Below, piece after piece: positions 52,946 to 61,894 of a stretch of DNA of 64,000 bases; positions within the stretch are counted from its first letter, which is position 1, and each line of letters opens with the position of its first letter. The notes below the pieces were generated by a model. The model searched no databases and had not been told where the DNA came from. It was given only the letters and a program-made list of their open reading frames with translations. This DNA is from SIG299 sp964632165 (lineage in GTDB: Bacteria > Bacillota > Clostridia > Lachnospirales > Lachnospiraceae). The stretch spans positions 12,382-76,381 of the forward strand of contig CAZWCZ010000005.1 of assembly GCA_964632165.1 (NCBI GenBank), in the 5' to 3' direction. The position numbers were made by a program, and so were the translations under genes.

Positions 52946-54628
52946 TTATTCAATCTTCCTCCATTTGCCGGTCTCCATAAACCGGACTGCTGTCCTTTGT
53001 GCCTTTTCTACAACTTCCTGCGGATATCCCATCACTGAAAGCAGTTGTATTGCATTCTGTGATGTTGCCCGTCCGGATTTTAACCGATAATCAAAAGAAA
53101 TCCTTCCTTCGGTTATCTTCTCTTCAAAATGATGGTTTTCAAAGATTTCTTCCAGCATATACGTCAGTTCTATATCATGCGTCGCTGCAAAGATCAGAGC
53201 ATTCTCTTCCGCAACCGAAGCAAGAAGTCTTGAAGAAGCAGCAATTCTTTCTACCGTATTCGTTCCGCGCAATACTTCATCAACAAATCCGAGAACCGGA
53301 GGGCCTGCCTTTTTGGATGTTTCCAGAATACGTTTTAGAGAACGTATTTCCACGATATAGTAGCTTTCTCCTCCCAACAGATCATCTGACAATGCCATAC
53401 TTGACAATACTCTGAAAAAAGAAGCTGTATAGCGTTTTGCACAGACAGTATGGATCGTCTGGGCAAGGATTGCATTAATAGCAACTGATTTTAAAAATGT
53501 TGACTTACCGGAAGCATTCGATCCGGTAAGAAGTATTGATTTCTTTGCAACGAACCCGGATGGAACAGGATTGCTTAAAAACGGATGAAATAATTCTTCT
53601 GCCACTACCTGTTTCTGCGATAAAAATTCCGGTTGTGTATAATACGGAAGCATGGCACGAAAAGATGCTATCGCACACATTGCATCCAAAAAACCTATAC
53701 TTTCAAATACTTCTGCGATCGTTTCTTCTTTCTTTTCATATTTGGCAATCATATGATTAAATCGAATCAGGTCTGTATGAAATAAAATCCGGACATAATC
53801 AAGAAACATGGACAACATATCTCCGGTAACGTTTTGAGGAGCAACGACCGGTGCTCCTTTGCAAAGCGACTTCAGCTCAGAAGTGGCTTTTTTCAGTTTT
53901 TCCGTATACGGCTGCAACTCTACCGATCTTTCTTTTGAAATCTCAGCAGCATGATCCAGCATGCGGATAATATAAGACATTGCCGTAAAGTACGGTGCTG
54001 TTTCCCCTTTTCTCTTATAATATCCGAGAATGTTTGCTGCAATGGCGAAGATCAAAACACCGCCGCCCACTGCTCCGCAAAACGGAAGCAGTGCCACTCC
54101 TGCTGCAATTACGGCAATCATGCCAAAATGCTTTGCGTTGCTTTCCTTTTTCACGTGTTTCATCTGCGCCATATACTCATAAACCGAAGTCTTTTTATTT
54201 TTCCCGATCATGGCAAGTGCTGTCTGTAAACGCAGACGTTCTTCAGGATGGGAAGAAAAAAAGGTAATAATCTGTTCTCTTTCCTTCAGAATGTCTTCCT
54301 TCATCTGTAGTTCATGAAGCAATGCCCATAAGTATTCTTCGCCCATCGAAGAGACCGAAGCATTCATGATTGTAAACAAATGATCCATGTTCAGATCATT
54401 CCATGTAATTTCATCGACCAAAGAGCTTTCTTCCCTGTTCGGTGCAATCTGTTTCCGATAGTAATACTGAATGGAACAATATTTTTCTTCTGTATATTCA
54501 TTTGCAGGAAATCTTCCAAAACGTTCCTTCAATTTTTTCTGTAACTGTTCTTTTGCCTTCTTTCTGTCAAAAATGCCCTTGATACATAAAAAGATAAAGC
54601 AGCAAAGTATGAACAATGCCAGTTCCAT
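52946..54628 (-). CDS. Membrane-anchored MutS-like ATPase
   Basis: 560 residues. N-terminal membrane helix (about 2-18) and a hydrophobic pair (about 170-210), a core/lever region, and a MutS-type ATPase with LTGSNASGKSTFLKSVA (Walker A) and VLGFVDEVLRGTNTVERIAAS (Walker B, signature). It lacks the MutS mismatch-recognition domain and the Smr domain of MutS2. AAGGAGA fixes ATG 54628. It leads an operon with rnhA, mutS and mutL. Function unknown. Confidence 0.87.
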   Translation of the reverse strand: MELALFILCCFIFLCIKGIFDRKKAKEQLQKKLKERFGRFPANEYTEEKYCSIQYYYRKQIAPNREESSLVDEITWNDLNMDHLFTIMNASVSSMGEEYLWALLHELQMKEDILKEREQIITFFSSHPEERLRLQTALAMIGKNKKTSVYEYMAQMKHVKKESNAKHFGMIAVIAAGVALLPFCGAVGGGVLIFAIAANILGYYKRKGETAPYFTAMSYIIRMLDHAAEISKERSVELQPYTEKLKKATSELKSLCKGAPVVAPQNVTGDMLSMFLDYVRILFHTDLIRFNHMIAKYEKKEETIAEVFESIGFLDAMCAIASFRAMLPYYTQPEFLSQKQVVAEELFHPFLSNPVPSGFVAKKSILLTGSNASGKSTFLKSVAINAILAQTIHTVCAKRYTASFFRVLSSMALSDDLLGGESYYIVEIRSLKRILETSKKAGPPVLGFVDEVLRGTNTVERIAASSRLLASVAEENALIFAATHDIELTYMLEEIFENHHFEEKITEGRISFDYRLKSGRATSQNAIQLLSVMGYPQEVVEKAQRTAVRFMETGKWRKIE

Positions 54629-54684
54629 GTTGTGTTCTCCTTTTTTAGAATCCTGATCTGACAGGCTTCTTTTTCGACCTTTTA

Positions 54685-54713
54685 ATAGTATCACAAAAAA
54701 AAGCAATTGCCAA
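54685..54713 (-). promoter_or_regulatory. Predicted promoter of the MutS-like/rnhA/mutSL operon
   Basis: Minus strand TTGGCA (54708-54713), 17-base spacer, TACTAT (54685-54690). The -35 and spacer lie inside the terminator hairpin of the upstream gene. Confidence 0.65.
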
Positions 54714-54731
54714 GATTGACAACTGCTTTTT
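54695..54731 (-). terminator. Intrinsic terminator of the NlpC/P60 gene
   Basis: On the minus strand AAAAAGCA-G-TTG pairs with CAA-T-TGCTTTTT around a ten-base loop, ending in eight T. Confidence 0.8.
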
Positions 54732-54750
54732 CTGATTCTTTCCTAATTGA

Positions 54751-55863
54751 TCATTGATCCTCATCAAGGATGCGACAACACTTTAAAACAGAATATACAT
54801 TCTGATTAGAACTGAAATACATGTTTGAAATTGCCACACCGTTAAAATTTGTGCTGGAATGGATGATCTGTCCGTTCCCAATGTAAATCGCAACATGATT
54901 GATGTAATTCGATGCCACTTTTCCATAAAATACAAGGTCTCCCGGTTGCAGTTCAGAAACAGAAATCTTTTCAAACTGCTTCGCTATCATACGGGAATTA
55001 CGCTCTGTCGAATATCCGAAATGGCGGTACACCTGCTGAACAAAGCTGGAACAGTCAATCCCTTTTGTAAGGCTTTCACCGCCCCACACATACTTGGTAC
55101 CGATAAATTTCTTTGCATAATCACAAATGGCAACTCGAAGATCCGAAACACCGACTCCGTAAGGAGTATACTTGACTGCCCAAGGAAGTTCATAAGAAAA
55201 CGTAACATATTCCGAAGCAACATACGCCAGGATTTCTTCATTCTCGTCATCGTTCAGCTTAACCTCTACCCATACTTTGGAAACCTCTTCACTTTTATTG
55301 ATCACGGCTTCTTTGGATACAAGCAGCTTTTCTCCGGCCGCTACCCTGGCCACTTTTGTAGCAGAAGTGCTTGGTGCTTTCCGGACATTCAATACATTGA
55401 CAGAAGAATTTACGACAACATATAAAGTAGCAGTATCTTTTGCAAGTTCTGCAGCTTCTTCACCCATGACAAGATAAGATGCCTTAACATATCCACTGAC
55501 ATCTCCGGATGTAATCTTCGCCCATCCGTTTTCTATGCTCTCCACAAGACAAAATGCATTTTTATAAAGGATACCGACCTTAGAAGACCCGGCATCCGGT
55601 TTTTGCCGAACATTCAGGAGTTCTGAAACATTTGCATAAGCAATATTTTCAGGTGCTGTATACTCTTTGGAATAGAGTTCCGTCGTATCTGTTTTACCTC
55701 TGGAAAGCTTTACGGCTTCGTAATAATTGCTGAGTGCTTCCGATATTCCTCCTAAAGAAACTTCACCGCCAACAACATCCGCATTTGCATATGAAGCCGG
55801 GGTCTGCATGATAACAAACCCGGCAATAACCAGGCAAACCAGACTTTTGATCAACTTATTCAT
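54751..55863 (-). CDS. Secreted SH3-domain NlpC/P60 peptidoglycan hydrolase
   Basis: 370 residues. Signal peptide (about 8-27), two bacterial SH3 domains (about 75-135, 148-225; NVSELLNVRQKPDAGSSKVG and VLNVRKAPSTSATKVA), and a C-terminal NlpC/P60 domain with Cys271 (GIDCSSF) and His in INHVAIYIGNG. Cleaves stem peptides in the cell wall. It has its own promoter and terminator. GGAGG precedes ATG. Confidence 0.93.
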   Translation of the reverse strand: MNKLIKSLVCLVIAGFVIMQTPASYANADVVGGEVSLGGISEALSNYYEAVKLSRGKTDTTELYSKEYTAPENIAYANVSELLNVRQKPDAGSSKVGILYKNAFCLVESIENGWAKITSGDVSGYVKASYLVMGEEAAELAKDTATLYVVVNSSVNVLNVRKAPSTSATKVARVAAGEKLLVSKEAVINKSEEVSKVWVEVKLNDDENEEILAYVASEYVTFSYELPWAVKYTPYGVGVSDLRVAICDYAKKFIGTKYVWGGESLTKGIDCSSFVQQVYRHFGYSTERNSRMIAKQFEKISVSELQPGDLVFYGKVASNYINHVAIYIGNGQIIHSSTNFNGVAISNMYFSSNQNVYSVLKCCRILDEDQ

Positions 55864-55893
55864 CAGTGCCTCCTGAACCTTTTCTATAGAATA

Positions 55894-55909
55894 TGTTACA
55901 AAATGTTAC
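55894..55909. promoter_or_regulatory. Direct repeat TGTTAC-N4-TGTTAC in the NlpC/P60 leader
   Basis: Two TGTTAC half-sites ten bases apart (TGTAAC on the coding strand), between the promoter and the gene. Similar to WalR/YycF boxes (TGTWAH-N5-TGTWAH) that control cell-wall hydrolases, but the spacing is one base short. Confidence 0.35.
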
Positions 55910-55937
55910 ACAATTATTAAATTCAACGACCGCATAC

Positions 55938-55966
55938 ATTGTAGCAAACTTACCAATTGATGTCAA
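55938..55966 (-). promoter_or_regulatory. Predicted sigma-A promoter of the NlpC/P60 gene
   Basis: Minus strand TTGACA (55961-55966), 17-base spacer, TACAAT (55938-55943). Confidence 0.87.
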
Positions 55967-56007
55967 CCTGTTTTTACTCTTTTTGTTGATTTTGTCAATT
56001 TTTACTG

Positions 56008-57495
56008 TTACAGTATGATGCAGATGATCCCATGGTTACTTTCGTTTACAATTTTTTGCATTGTATTCTGAAGACGGTCTCTGCTTTCTTTTGTAATATT
56101 CTTAATTTTTGTTTCAATTCCGTCTTCGATCAGCTGACGCACTGTTTTTCCGAAAATATTTGTATCAAAAATGGCATTCTGACCTTCTTCTGCCTGTTCT
56201 TTCATATAAGCGATCAGATCATTCGCCTGCTCCATCGTACCGACGATCGGTGCGATTTCAATTTCAATATCCGCACGAATCAATTGCGTAGAAGGCGCCG
56301 TGGCTTTTAATTTGACACCATATTTCGTTCCATGTTTTACCAGTTCAGGATCTGAAATGCGGATTTCTTCCGCAGACGGCTTCACAACACCATAACCCTC
56401 TTCTTTTGCTTCTTTCCATGCCTCGCCGACTCCTTCACACTCTCTTCTGGCAGCAGAAAGCTGTCGGAGAATATTTAAGAAATCAGCTTCGTTTTCAATG
56501 GATTCTCCGGTCATTCTGCTTAACATGTCATAATAATATTTTTCACATATCCTTACATCTATGACTGCCTCTCCGTTTTCACGCTGAAGTTTCTGCACTG
56601 CAAATTTATCAATGTAATCACATTCTTCCTGCGGTCCGTCCGACACATCTTTCATGTTCACTATATTTTTCAAATAGTCGCGGATCCCTTTTAGCACGCC
56701 TGTTTTTACCGTATCAGAAGCAGGAAGCAGTTCCATCCATTTCGGCAGGGAAAAGCAGATCATTTTTATCGGAAACGAAGCAAGAATCTGTTCCAGAATA
56801 TATGTAATGTCTTCTTTTCCAAGATGCATGCAATTAACGGGAAGCACCGACGCATGATACTTTTCTTCCATTTCTTCCGCTAATTGCCTTGTTTCTTCTC
56901 TTTCCGGATGCTCTGAATTTAAAAGGACGACAAACGGCTTTCCGATCTTCCTTAATTCCTGTATCGTTTTCTCCTCAGGAGCAACATAATTTTCCCGCGG
57001 TATATCGCTGAAACTCCCGTCTGTCGTCACTACGATCCCTATGGTAGAGTGATCTTCGATCACTTTTCTTGTTCCTATTTCTGCAGCCTGTGCAAACGGG
57101 ATCGCTTCTTTACTCCATGGGGTTTTAACCATCCGTTCGGCATTTTCTTCCTTGTGTCCGATCGCACCCTCTGTCATAAATCCGACACAGTCAATAAAAC
57201 GGAGTTTTATCTCTGAGTCATCGGATAAATGCATGACCGCCGGTGTCATCGGAATAAATTTAGGCTCTGTTGTCGTTATGGTTTTCCCATTTCCGCTTTG
57301 CGGAAGTTCATCTGTAATCTGCCGCCTGACATTGATATCCTGCACTTCCGGAAGTACAAGAACATCCATAAATCGTTTGATAAATGTTGATTTTCCCGTA
57401 CGTACCGGTCCGACTACTCCCAAATATAGTGCTCCGTTTGTTCTTGTCCGGATATCCTTATATACATTTAATGTATTTTCCTGAAAACTGCTCAT
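56008..57495 (-). CDS. spoIVA: Stage IV sporulation protein A (spore coat ATPase)
   Basis: 495-residue ATPase that polymerises on the forespore to form the coat basement layer. P-loop GPVRTGKST (about 27-35), TTEPKFIPMTPAV, and the conserved hydrophobic C-terminus GIICIIL. AGGAGGG fixes ATG 57495, removing 17 codons from the open frame. Its presence indicates an endospore former. A sigma-E-like promoter is present upstream. Confidence 0.97.
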   Translation of the reverse strand: MSSFQENTLNVYKDIRTRTNGALYLGVVGPVRTGKSTFIKRFMDVLVLPEVQDINVRRQITDELPQSGNGKTITTTEPKFIPMTPAVMHLSDDSEIKLRFIDCVGFMTEGAIGHKEENAERMVKTPWSKEAIPFAQAAEIGTRKVIEDHSTIGIVVTTDGSFSDIPRENYVAPEEKTIQELRKIGKPFVVLLNSEHPEREETRQLAEEMEEKYHASVLPVNCMHLGKEDITYILEQILASFPIKMICFSLPKWMELLPASDTVKTGVLKGIRDYLKNIVNMKDVSDGPQEECDYIDKFAVQKLQRENGEAVIDVRICEKYYYDMLSRMTGESIENEADFLNILRQLSAARRECEGVGEAWKEAKEEGYGVVKPSAEEIRISDPELVKHGTKYGVKLKATAPSTQLIRADIEIEIAPIVGTMEQANDLIAYMKEQAEEGQNAIFDTNIFGKTVRQLIEDGIETKIKNITKESRDRLQNTMQKIVNESNHGIICIIL

Positions 57496-57546
57496 TACGC
57501 CCTCCTGCCTTCCGGTAATTCCATTTTGCGGAATTATGTTTACCAT

Positions 57547-57575
57547 ACTATATGCAAAAGGCGGTAAAAAAATGA
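57547..57575 (-). promoter_or_regulatory. Candidate sigma-E promoter of spoIVA
   Basis: Minus strand TCATTTT (57569-57575; six of seven to kmATATT), 14-base spacer, CATATAGT (57547-57554; six of eight to CATACAmT). spoIVA is sigma-E dependent in B. subtilis. Confidence 0.5.
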
Positions 57576-57602
57576 GCAGGAAAAGATGCGGAATATTTTC
57601 GC

Positions 57603-57628
57603 AAAAAAAGGACGCATATCATGCGTCC
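57603..57628 (-). terminator. Intrinsic terminator of the gpsA transcript
   Basis: On the minus strand GGACGCAT pairs with ATGCGTCC around a three-base loop, followed by seven T. The gpsA stop codon lies within the hairpin. Confidence 0.88.
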
Positions 57629-58629
57629 CATAAGCAGGAAGAATGTTCTTCCGTTCTTTCTCTCATTAACAACTGATATACGGCGTCTTTTGCCGGCCGT
57701 TGATGAAACAGAACTTCATTTACCTGTTCTACGATCGGAAGTTCTATTTCGTATTTTTTCCCAAGAAGCCATGCGGCTCTTGCAGACAGAACCCCTTCAA
57801 CTACCTGACCTACTTCTTTCATTGCCTCCTGCGAAGTCTTTCCCTGACCAATCAGATATCCGGCATTGCGGTTACGGCTATGCTTGCTGGTGCAGGTAAC
57901 AAGCAGGTCTCCTATTCCGGATAATCCGGCAAAGGTTTCATATTTTCCTCCCATGCGGACTCCCAACCGGGATATTTCTGTCATTCCGCGGGTCATAAGT
58001 GCTGCTTTGGTATTATCGCCATAACCCAATCCGTCAACAATCCCTGCTGCAAGTGCAATGACATTTTTCAGAGCTCCGCCCAATTCGATTCCTATCACAT
58101 CAGAGCTTGTGTATACACGGAAAAACTCTGTCATAAATACATCCTGTATCGTTTCGGCAACACATTTCTTTTTTGCACCTGCGACTATCGTTGTCGGAAG
58201 TTTACGACAGACTTCCTCTGCATGACTCGGCCCGGATAACACAGCTACTTCTGCCTGCGGGATTTCGCTTTCTATTACTTCCGTCAGTGTCATCAGCGTT
58301 GCCTCTTCGATTCCTTTTGCAACATTTACAATGATGGTACCGGCAGGTACTTTGTCTGTTATTGTTTTTGCTACATCACGCACATAAATGGAAGCAACGG
58401 CAGTTACGATCAACTCCGTTTTTTCCAGTGCCTTGTCCAAATCGTTCGTTATCCGCACGGAATCCTGCAAAACAGCTCCTGGCAAATTTTTAATTTCTGA
58501 GCGGTGAGCAGCCAGCTCTTCTACTTCTTTTTCAAGTTTTGACCATATTGTTACATCATGATGATTTTCCGCAAGCAATATTGCAAGTGCCGTTCCCCAG
58601 GTTCCGGCACCAAGAATGGATATCTTCAT
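57619..58629 (-). CDS. gpsA: NAD(P)H-dependent glycerol-3-phosphate dehydrogenase
   Basis: 336 residues; makes sn-glycerol-3-phosphate for phospholipids. GAGTWGTALA (dinucleotide fold, 7-16), LSGPSHAEEV, and GGALKNVIALAAG with the catalytic Lys. AAAGGAGG precedes ATG. It ends two bases into plsY's upstream neighbour order plsY-gpsA, a conserved lipid pair. Confidence 0.97.
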   Translation of the reverse strand: MKISILGAGTWGTALAILLAENHHDVTIWSKLEKEVEELAAHRSEIKNLPGAVLQDSVRITNDLDKALEKTELIVTAVASIYVRDVAKTITDKVPAGTIIVNVAKGIEEATLMTLTEVIESEIPQAEVAVLSGPSHAEEVCRKLPTTIVAGAKKKCVAETIQDVFMTEFFRVYTSSDVIGIELGGALKNVIALAAGIVDGLGYGDNTKAALMTRGMTEISRLGVRMGGKYETFAGLSGIGDLLVTCTSKHSRNRNAGYLIGQGKTSQEAMKEVGQVVEGVLSARAAWLLGKKYEIELPIVEQVNEVLFHQRPAKDAVYQLLMRERTEEHSSCLWDA

Positions 58630-58631
58630 AC

Positions 58632-59261
58632 TTATGCCTCCTTTTTCTGACCAATCTTATTTTCCGTTCCATTAAGCAAACGAACGATATTGGTTCGATG
58701 CATAAAAATAACCAGGATAGGAAAAGCTGCTGTTACTATCATCATATGCAGGGTAGAATCCGTAACAAAAATGACCCAGAGCAAAAACAGGATTGCTTCA
58801 AACATTGATCCGAGGGAAACATATCTTGTAATTCCGACAATCAGACAAAATGTCAGCAAACCGACGATTGCCAGCCGCCAGTCAAACATCAGCATTGTAG
58901 CAGCCATACAGGCTACCCCTTTACCACCATGGAAATCCAGCCCCAACGGAAAATTGTGGCCGAACACCGTTCCAAGTGCCAGATAAAGTATCATCAGCTG
59001 ATTTTCCTGAGAAAACGGGGTAAATTCAGGGAAAATGACATAACGTACAAGCAGGATCGGAACAATGACTTTTCCAATATCAATGCTAAAAGTAAGCGCC
59101 GCCGCTTTTTTCCCGAGCACACGCAGCACGTTCGTCGCACCGAGGTTTCCGCTGCCCTTCTCTCTTACGTCAGTATGATACAATTTCCCGGTAATATGTC
59201 CCCCGGATATGCCGCCAAAAAAATATCCGACAAGCAGACACAGTAAAATATCACGAAACAT
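58632..59261 (-). CDS. plsY: Acyl-phosphate:glycerol-3-phosphate acyltransferase
   Basis: 209-residue membrane enzyme making lysophosphatidic acid. About six helices; the conserved loops GSGNLGATNVLRVLG, FPLGLDFHGGKGVA and GYFFGGISGG hold the three PlsY motifs. Uses the product of GpsA, encoded next. AAAGGAGAG precedes ATG. Confidence 0.96.
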   Translation of the reverse strand: MFRDILLCLLVGYFFGGISGGHITGKLYHTDVREKGSGNLGATNVLRVLGKKAAALTFSIDIGKVIVPILLVRYVIFPEFTPFSQENQLMILYLALGTVFGHNFPLGLDFHGGKGVACMAATMLMFDWRLAIVGLLTFCLIVGITRYVSLGSMFEAILFLLWVIFVTDSTLHMMIVTAAFPILVIFMHRTNIVRLLNGTENKIGQKKEA

Positions 59262-59282
59262 GAGTCCTCTCCTTTATTGCAA

Positions 59283-60620
59283 TTACATAAGTCCGTCTTT
59301 TTCAGAACGTTCCCTGATGATAAATTTCAAAGAAGTACCGGAAAATCCAAAGGCTTCACGAATTTTGTTTTCAATATATCTTGTATAAGAAAAATGCATT
59401 AACTCTTTATCATTGACAAAGATAACAAATGTCGGCGGTTTTACGGCAACCTGTGTCATATAATAAAGTTTCAGACGCTTTCCTTTGTCTGAAGGCGGCT
59501 GCTGTAATGCTACCGCTTCCATCATGATCTCATTTAATACCCCCGTACCGATACGAAGATTTTGATTTTGGATGACGGTTTCAATGTGTTCAAACAGTTT
59601 TGGCATACGTTGACCGGTCAGAGCAGAAATGAATAAAATATCTGCATATGGAACAAAAGACAATACCTCACGGATTTTTTCCTGATGACGATAAATTGTC
59701 TTATCATCTTTATCTTCTACGGCATCCCATTTGTTAACGGCAATAATCACACCTTTACCGTTATCATGAGCAATTCCTGCAATCTTAGCATCCTGTTCTG
59801 TAATACCTTCTGTAGCATCGATCACCACAACGACAACATCAGCACGCTCTACCGCGGTTACCGTACGTACAATACTGAACCGTTCAATCTCTTCCTTGAT
59901 CTTACTCTTTCTCCGCAGTCCTGCCGTATCAATAAATATATATTCTTTTTTGTTGAACCTGACCACGGTATCAATGGCATCTCTTGTCGTTCCCGCAACA
60001 TTGGAAACGATCACACGGTCTTCACCAAGAAGTTTATTGATGATCGAAGATTTCCCGACATTTGGTTTTCCGACAATCGCAATCCGTGGCCGTTCATCTT
60101 CTTCTTCCTTTAATGCATCTTCATCGAAATGACTGACCACTTCATCTAAAAGATCACCGAATCCGAGCATATTGACCGCAGAAACAGGTCTCGGCTCACC
60201 AATGCCAAGATTATAAAATTCATAAACATCTGCCATATATTTATTGAAATCGTCCACCTTATTTACACAGAGAAGTACCGGTTTTTTCGCTCTGCGGAGC
60301 ATGTCAGCTACTTTAAAATCAGCATCTACCAGTCCTTGTTTCACATCGACAACGAAAATAATGATATCTGCCGTGTCAATAGCTGTTTGTGCCTGCTGAC
60401 GCATGTATGTCAACATCATATCTTTGCTCTCCGGCTCAATACCGCCGGTATCTATCATGGTAAACTGATAATTTAACCAGTTTACATCTGCATAAATACG
60501 GTCTCTTGTTACTCCCGGAAAATCCTTTACAATCGAAATCCTCTCTCCTGCAAGTGCATTAAACAATGTAGACTTTCCGACATTTGGTCTTCCTACTATT
60601 GCTACAATCGGTTTGCTCAA
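59283..60620 (-). CDS. der: Ribosome biogenesis GTPase Der (EngA)
   Basis: 445 residues with two G domains: GRPNVGKST and DTGG in the first, GKPNVGKSS, DTAGLRRKSK and NKWD in the second, then a KH-like C-terminal domain. The start is TTG, placed by AGAGGTAG. It has its own consensus promoter, and leads der-plsY-gpsA. Confidence 0.97.
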   Translation of the reverse strand: MSKPIVAIVGRPNVGKSTLFNALAGERISIVKDFPGVTRDRIYADVNWLNYQFTMIDTGGIEPESKDMMLTYMRQQAQTAIDTADIIIFVVDVKQGLVDADFKVADMLRRAKKPVLLCVNKVDDFNKYMADVYEFYNLGIGEPRPVSAVNMLGFGDLLDEVVSHFDEDALKEEEDERPRIAIVGKPNVGKSSIINKLLGEDRVIVSNVAGTTRDAIDTVVRFNKKEYIFIDTAGLRRKSKIKEEIERFSIVRTVTAVERADVVVVVIDATEGITEQDAKIAGIAHDNGKGVIIAVNKWDAVEDKDDKTIYRHQEKIREVLSFVPYADILFISALTGQRMPKLFEHIETVIQNQNLRIGTGVLNEIMMEAVALQQPPSDKGKRLKLYYMTQVAVKPPTFVIFVNDKELMHFSYTRYIENKIREAFGFSGTSLKFIIRERSEKDGLM

Positions 60621-60681
60621 TGTTATCTACCTCTTTATCTTTCTTTACCTTTGCGGTATTTCCATTTTCTCGTATTTTATT

Positions 60682-60710
60682 ATTTTACAATATGAAATAA
60701 ATTATGTCAA
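60682..60710 (-). promoter_or_regulatory. Predicted sigma-A promoter of der
   Basis: Minus strand TTGACA (60705-60710), 17-base spacer, TAAAAT (60682-60687). Confidence 0.88.
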
Positions 60711-60758
60711 ATCTTGAGTTTTCTGTCGCAAGGTATCTGTGCTTTTTGCATCTGCCTG

Positions 60759-61106
60759 TCAGCAGAATGCATTTTTAATCCAATGGATATCATTCCTACA
60801 GATTGCAATTACATCAAAACGAAGCGGAGTATTAAAGGGAATCTTCCTCTCTGTACAATAATATTTGATGCCGCGTATGATTTTTTTCTGTTTTTCCCTG
60901 GTAACTGCCTCTGCCGGATCTCCATAACGCAAAGATGCCCTGTATTTTACTTCTATAACAACAAGATAGTCTCCGTCCTTTGCAATAATGTCCAGCTCAC
61001 CGCCCGGAAAATAATAGTTCCGATCTAAAATTTCCAAACCATTTTCGTTCAAAAAGGCTGCCGCTGTTTCTTCTTTTCGAAAACCAATGGCACGTTTATT
61101 TTCCAT
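60759..61106 (-). CDS. yraN: YraN-family endonuclease-like protein
   Basis: 115-residue UPF0102 protein with a Holliday-junction-resolvase-like fold: RKEETAAAFL, GGELDIIAKDGDYLVVIEVKYR (the D...ExK core). Role unknown. GGAGAAGAGC supports ATG 61106; the longer frame would begin with a TTG that is inside this site. Confidence 0.9.
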   Translation of the reverse strand: MENKRAIGFRKEETAAAFLNENGLEILDRNYYFPGGELDIIAKDGDYLVVIEVKYRASLRYGDPAEAVTREKQKKIIRGIKYYCTERKIPFNTPLRFDVIAICRNDIHWIKNAFC

Positions 61107-61128
61107 GCTCTTCTCCAATTTTTATCAA

Positions 61129-61884
61129 TTATAGAAAATTTTTGATAAAACTTCTACGATGTATCTTACAAGGCCCGATTTCCTTTATGGCTTCAATATG
61201 TTTTGCAGAACCGTATCCTTTATTTCCGGCAAATCCGTATTCCGGATAGAAACGATCCAGTTCTGTCATCATACGGTCTCTGGTTACCTTTGCAACAATG
61301 CTTGCAGCAGCGATGGAGATACTTTTTGTGTCTCCTTTAATGATAGGAACCTGTTTCATGGCAAGTCCCGGAATTGTCACGGCATCGTTTAAAAGCAGAT
61401 CCGGCTGCACCGGAAGCTTTGCAACTGCCTGCCGCATTGCTTCGTAAGTTGCCTGGAGGATATTGATCTCATCTATTTTTTCATGCGAAACCACCCCGAT
61501 ACCTACTCCGACTGCCTGTGCCATGATCTCATCAAACAGCTTTTCACGCTTTTCTTCCGAAAGCTGCTTAGAATCATTGATATACAAAATGTTACACTCT
61601 TTCGGTAAAATAACCGCTGCAGCTACAACAGGTCCCGCAAGCGGTCCTCTGCCTACTTCATCAATACCACAGATATAAGAAAAATCCTGATATTTTCTTT
61701 CATATATCTTCAGCTGCTCGATCCGTGCCTTTTCTTTTTCATAAGCATCTGCCTTTTTGCGGGCACGCTGAAGAAGTTTTTTGACTCCTTCCCGCTCATC
61801 ATTTTCATACAAAAGCATTATCTGCGGCAGCTGAGTCAAGCTGCATTGTTCCAGTCTTTCTTTTATCTCTGATATTTTTTCCAT
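61129..61884 (-). CDS. rnhB: Ribonuclease HII
   Basis: 251 residues. GIDEVGRGPLAGPVVAAAVIL holds the catalytic Asp-Glu pair; NDSKQLSEEKRE and ASIVAKVTRDRMM follow. The 75-residue N-terminal extension before the catalytic domain matches the Bacillus type. ATG 61884 follows AGGGA; the open frame extends further into the GTPase gene without a site. Cleaves at single ribonucleotides in DNA. Confidence 0.96.
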   Translation of the reverse strand: MEKISEIKERLEQCSLTQLPQIMLLYENDEREGVKKLLQRARKKADAYEKEKARIEQLKIYERKYQDFSYICGIDEVGRGPLAGPVVAAAVILPKECNILYINDSKQLSEEKREKLFDEIMAQAVGVGIGVVSHEKIDEINILQATYEAMRQAVAKLPVQPDLLLNDAVTIPGLAMKQVPIIKGDTKSISIAAASIVAKVTRDRMMTELDRFYPEYGFAGNKGYGSAKHIEAIKEIGPCKIHRRSFIKNFL

Positions 61885-61894
61885 AGTCCCTGCC

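Noticed and set aside
52560..53090. 176-codon plus-strand frame spanning rnhA and the MutS-like gene end
   Set aside because: Crosses two well-supported genes in antisense; no binding site.
54859..55425. 188-codon plus-strand frame opposite the NlpC/P60 gene
   Set aside because: Antisense shadow; composition atypical and no start signal.
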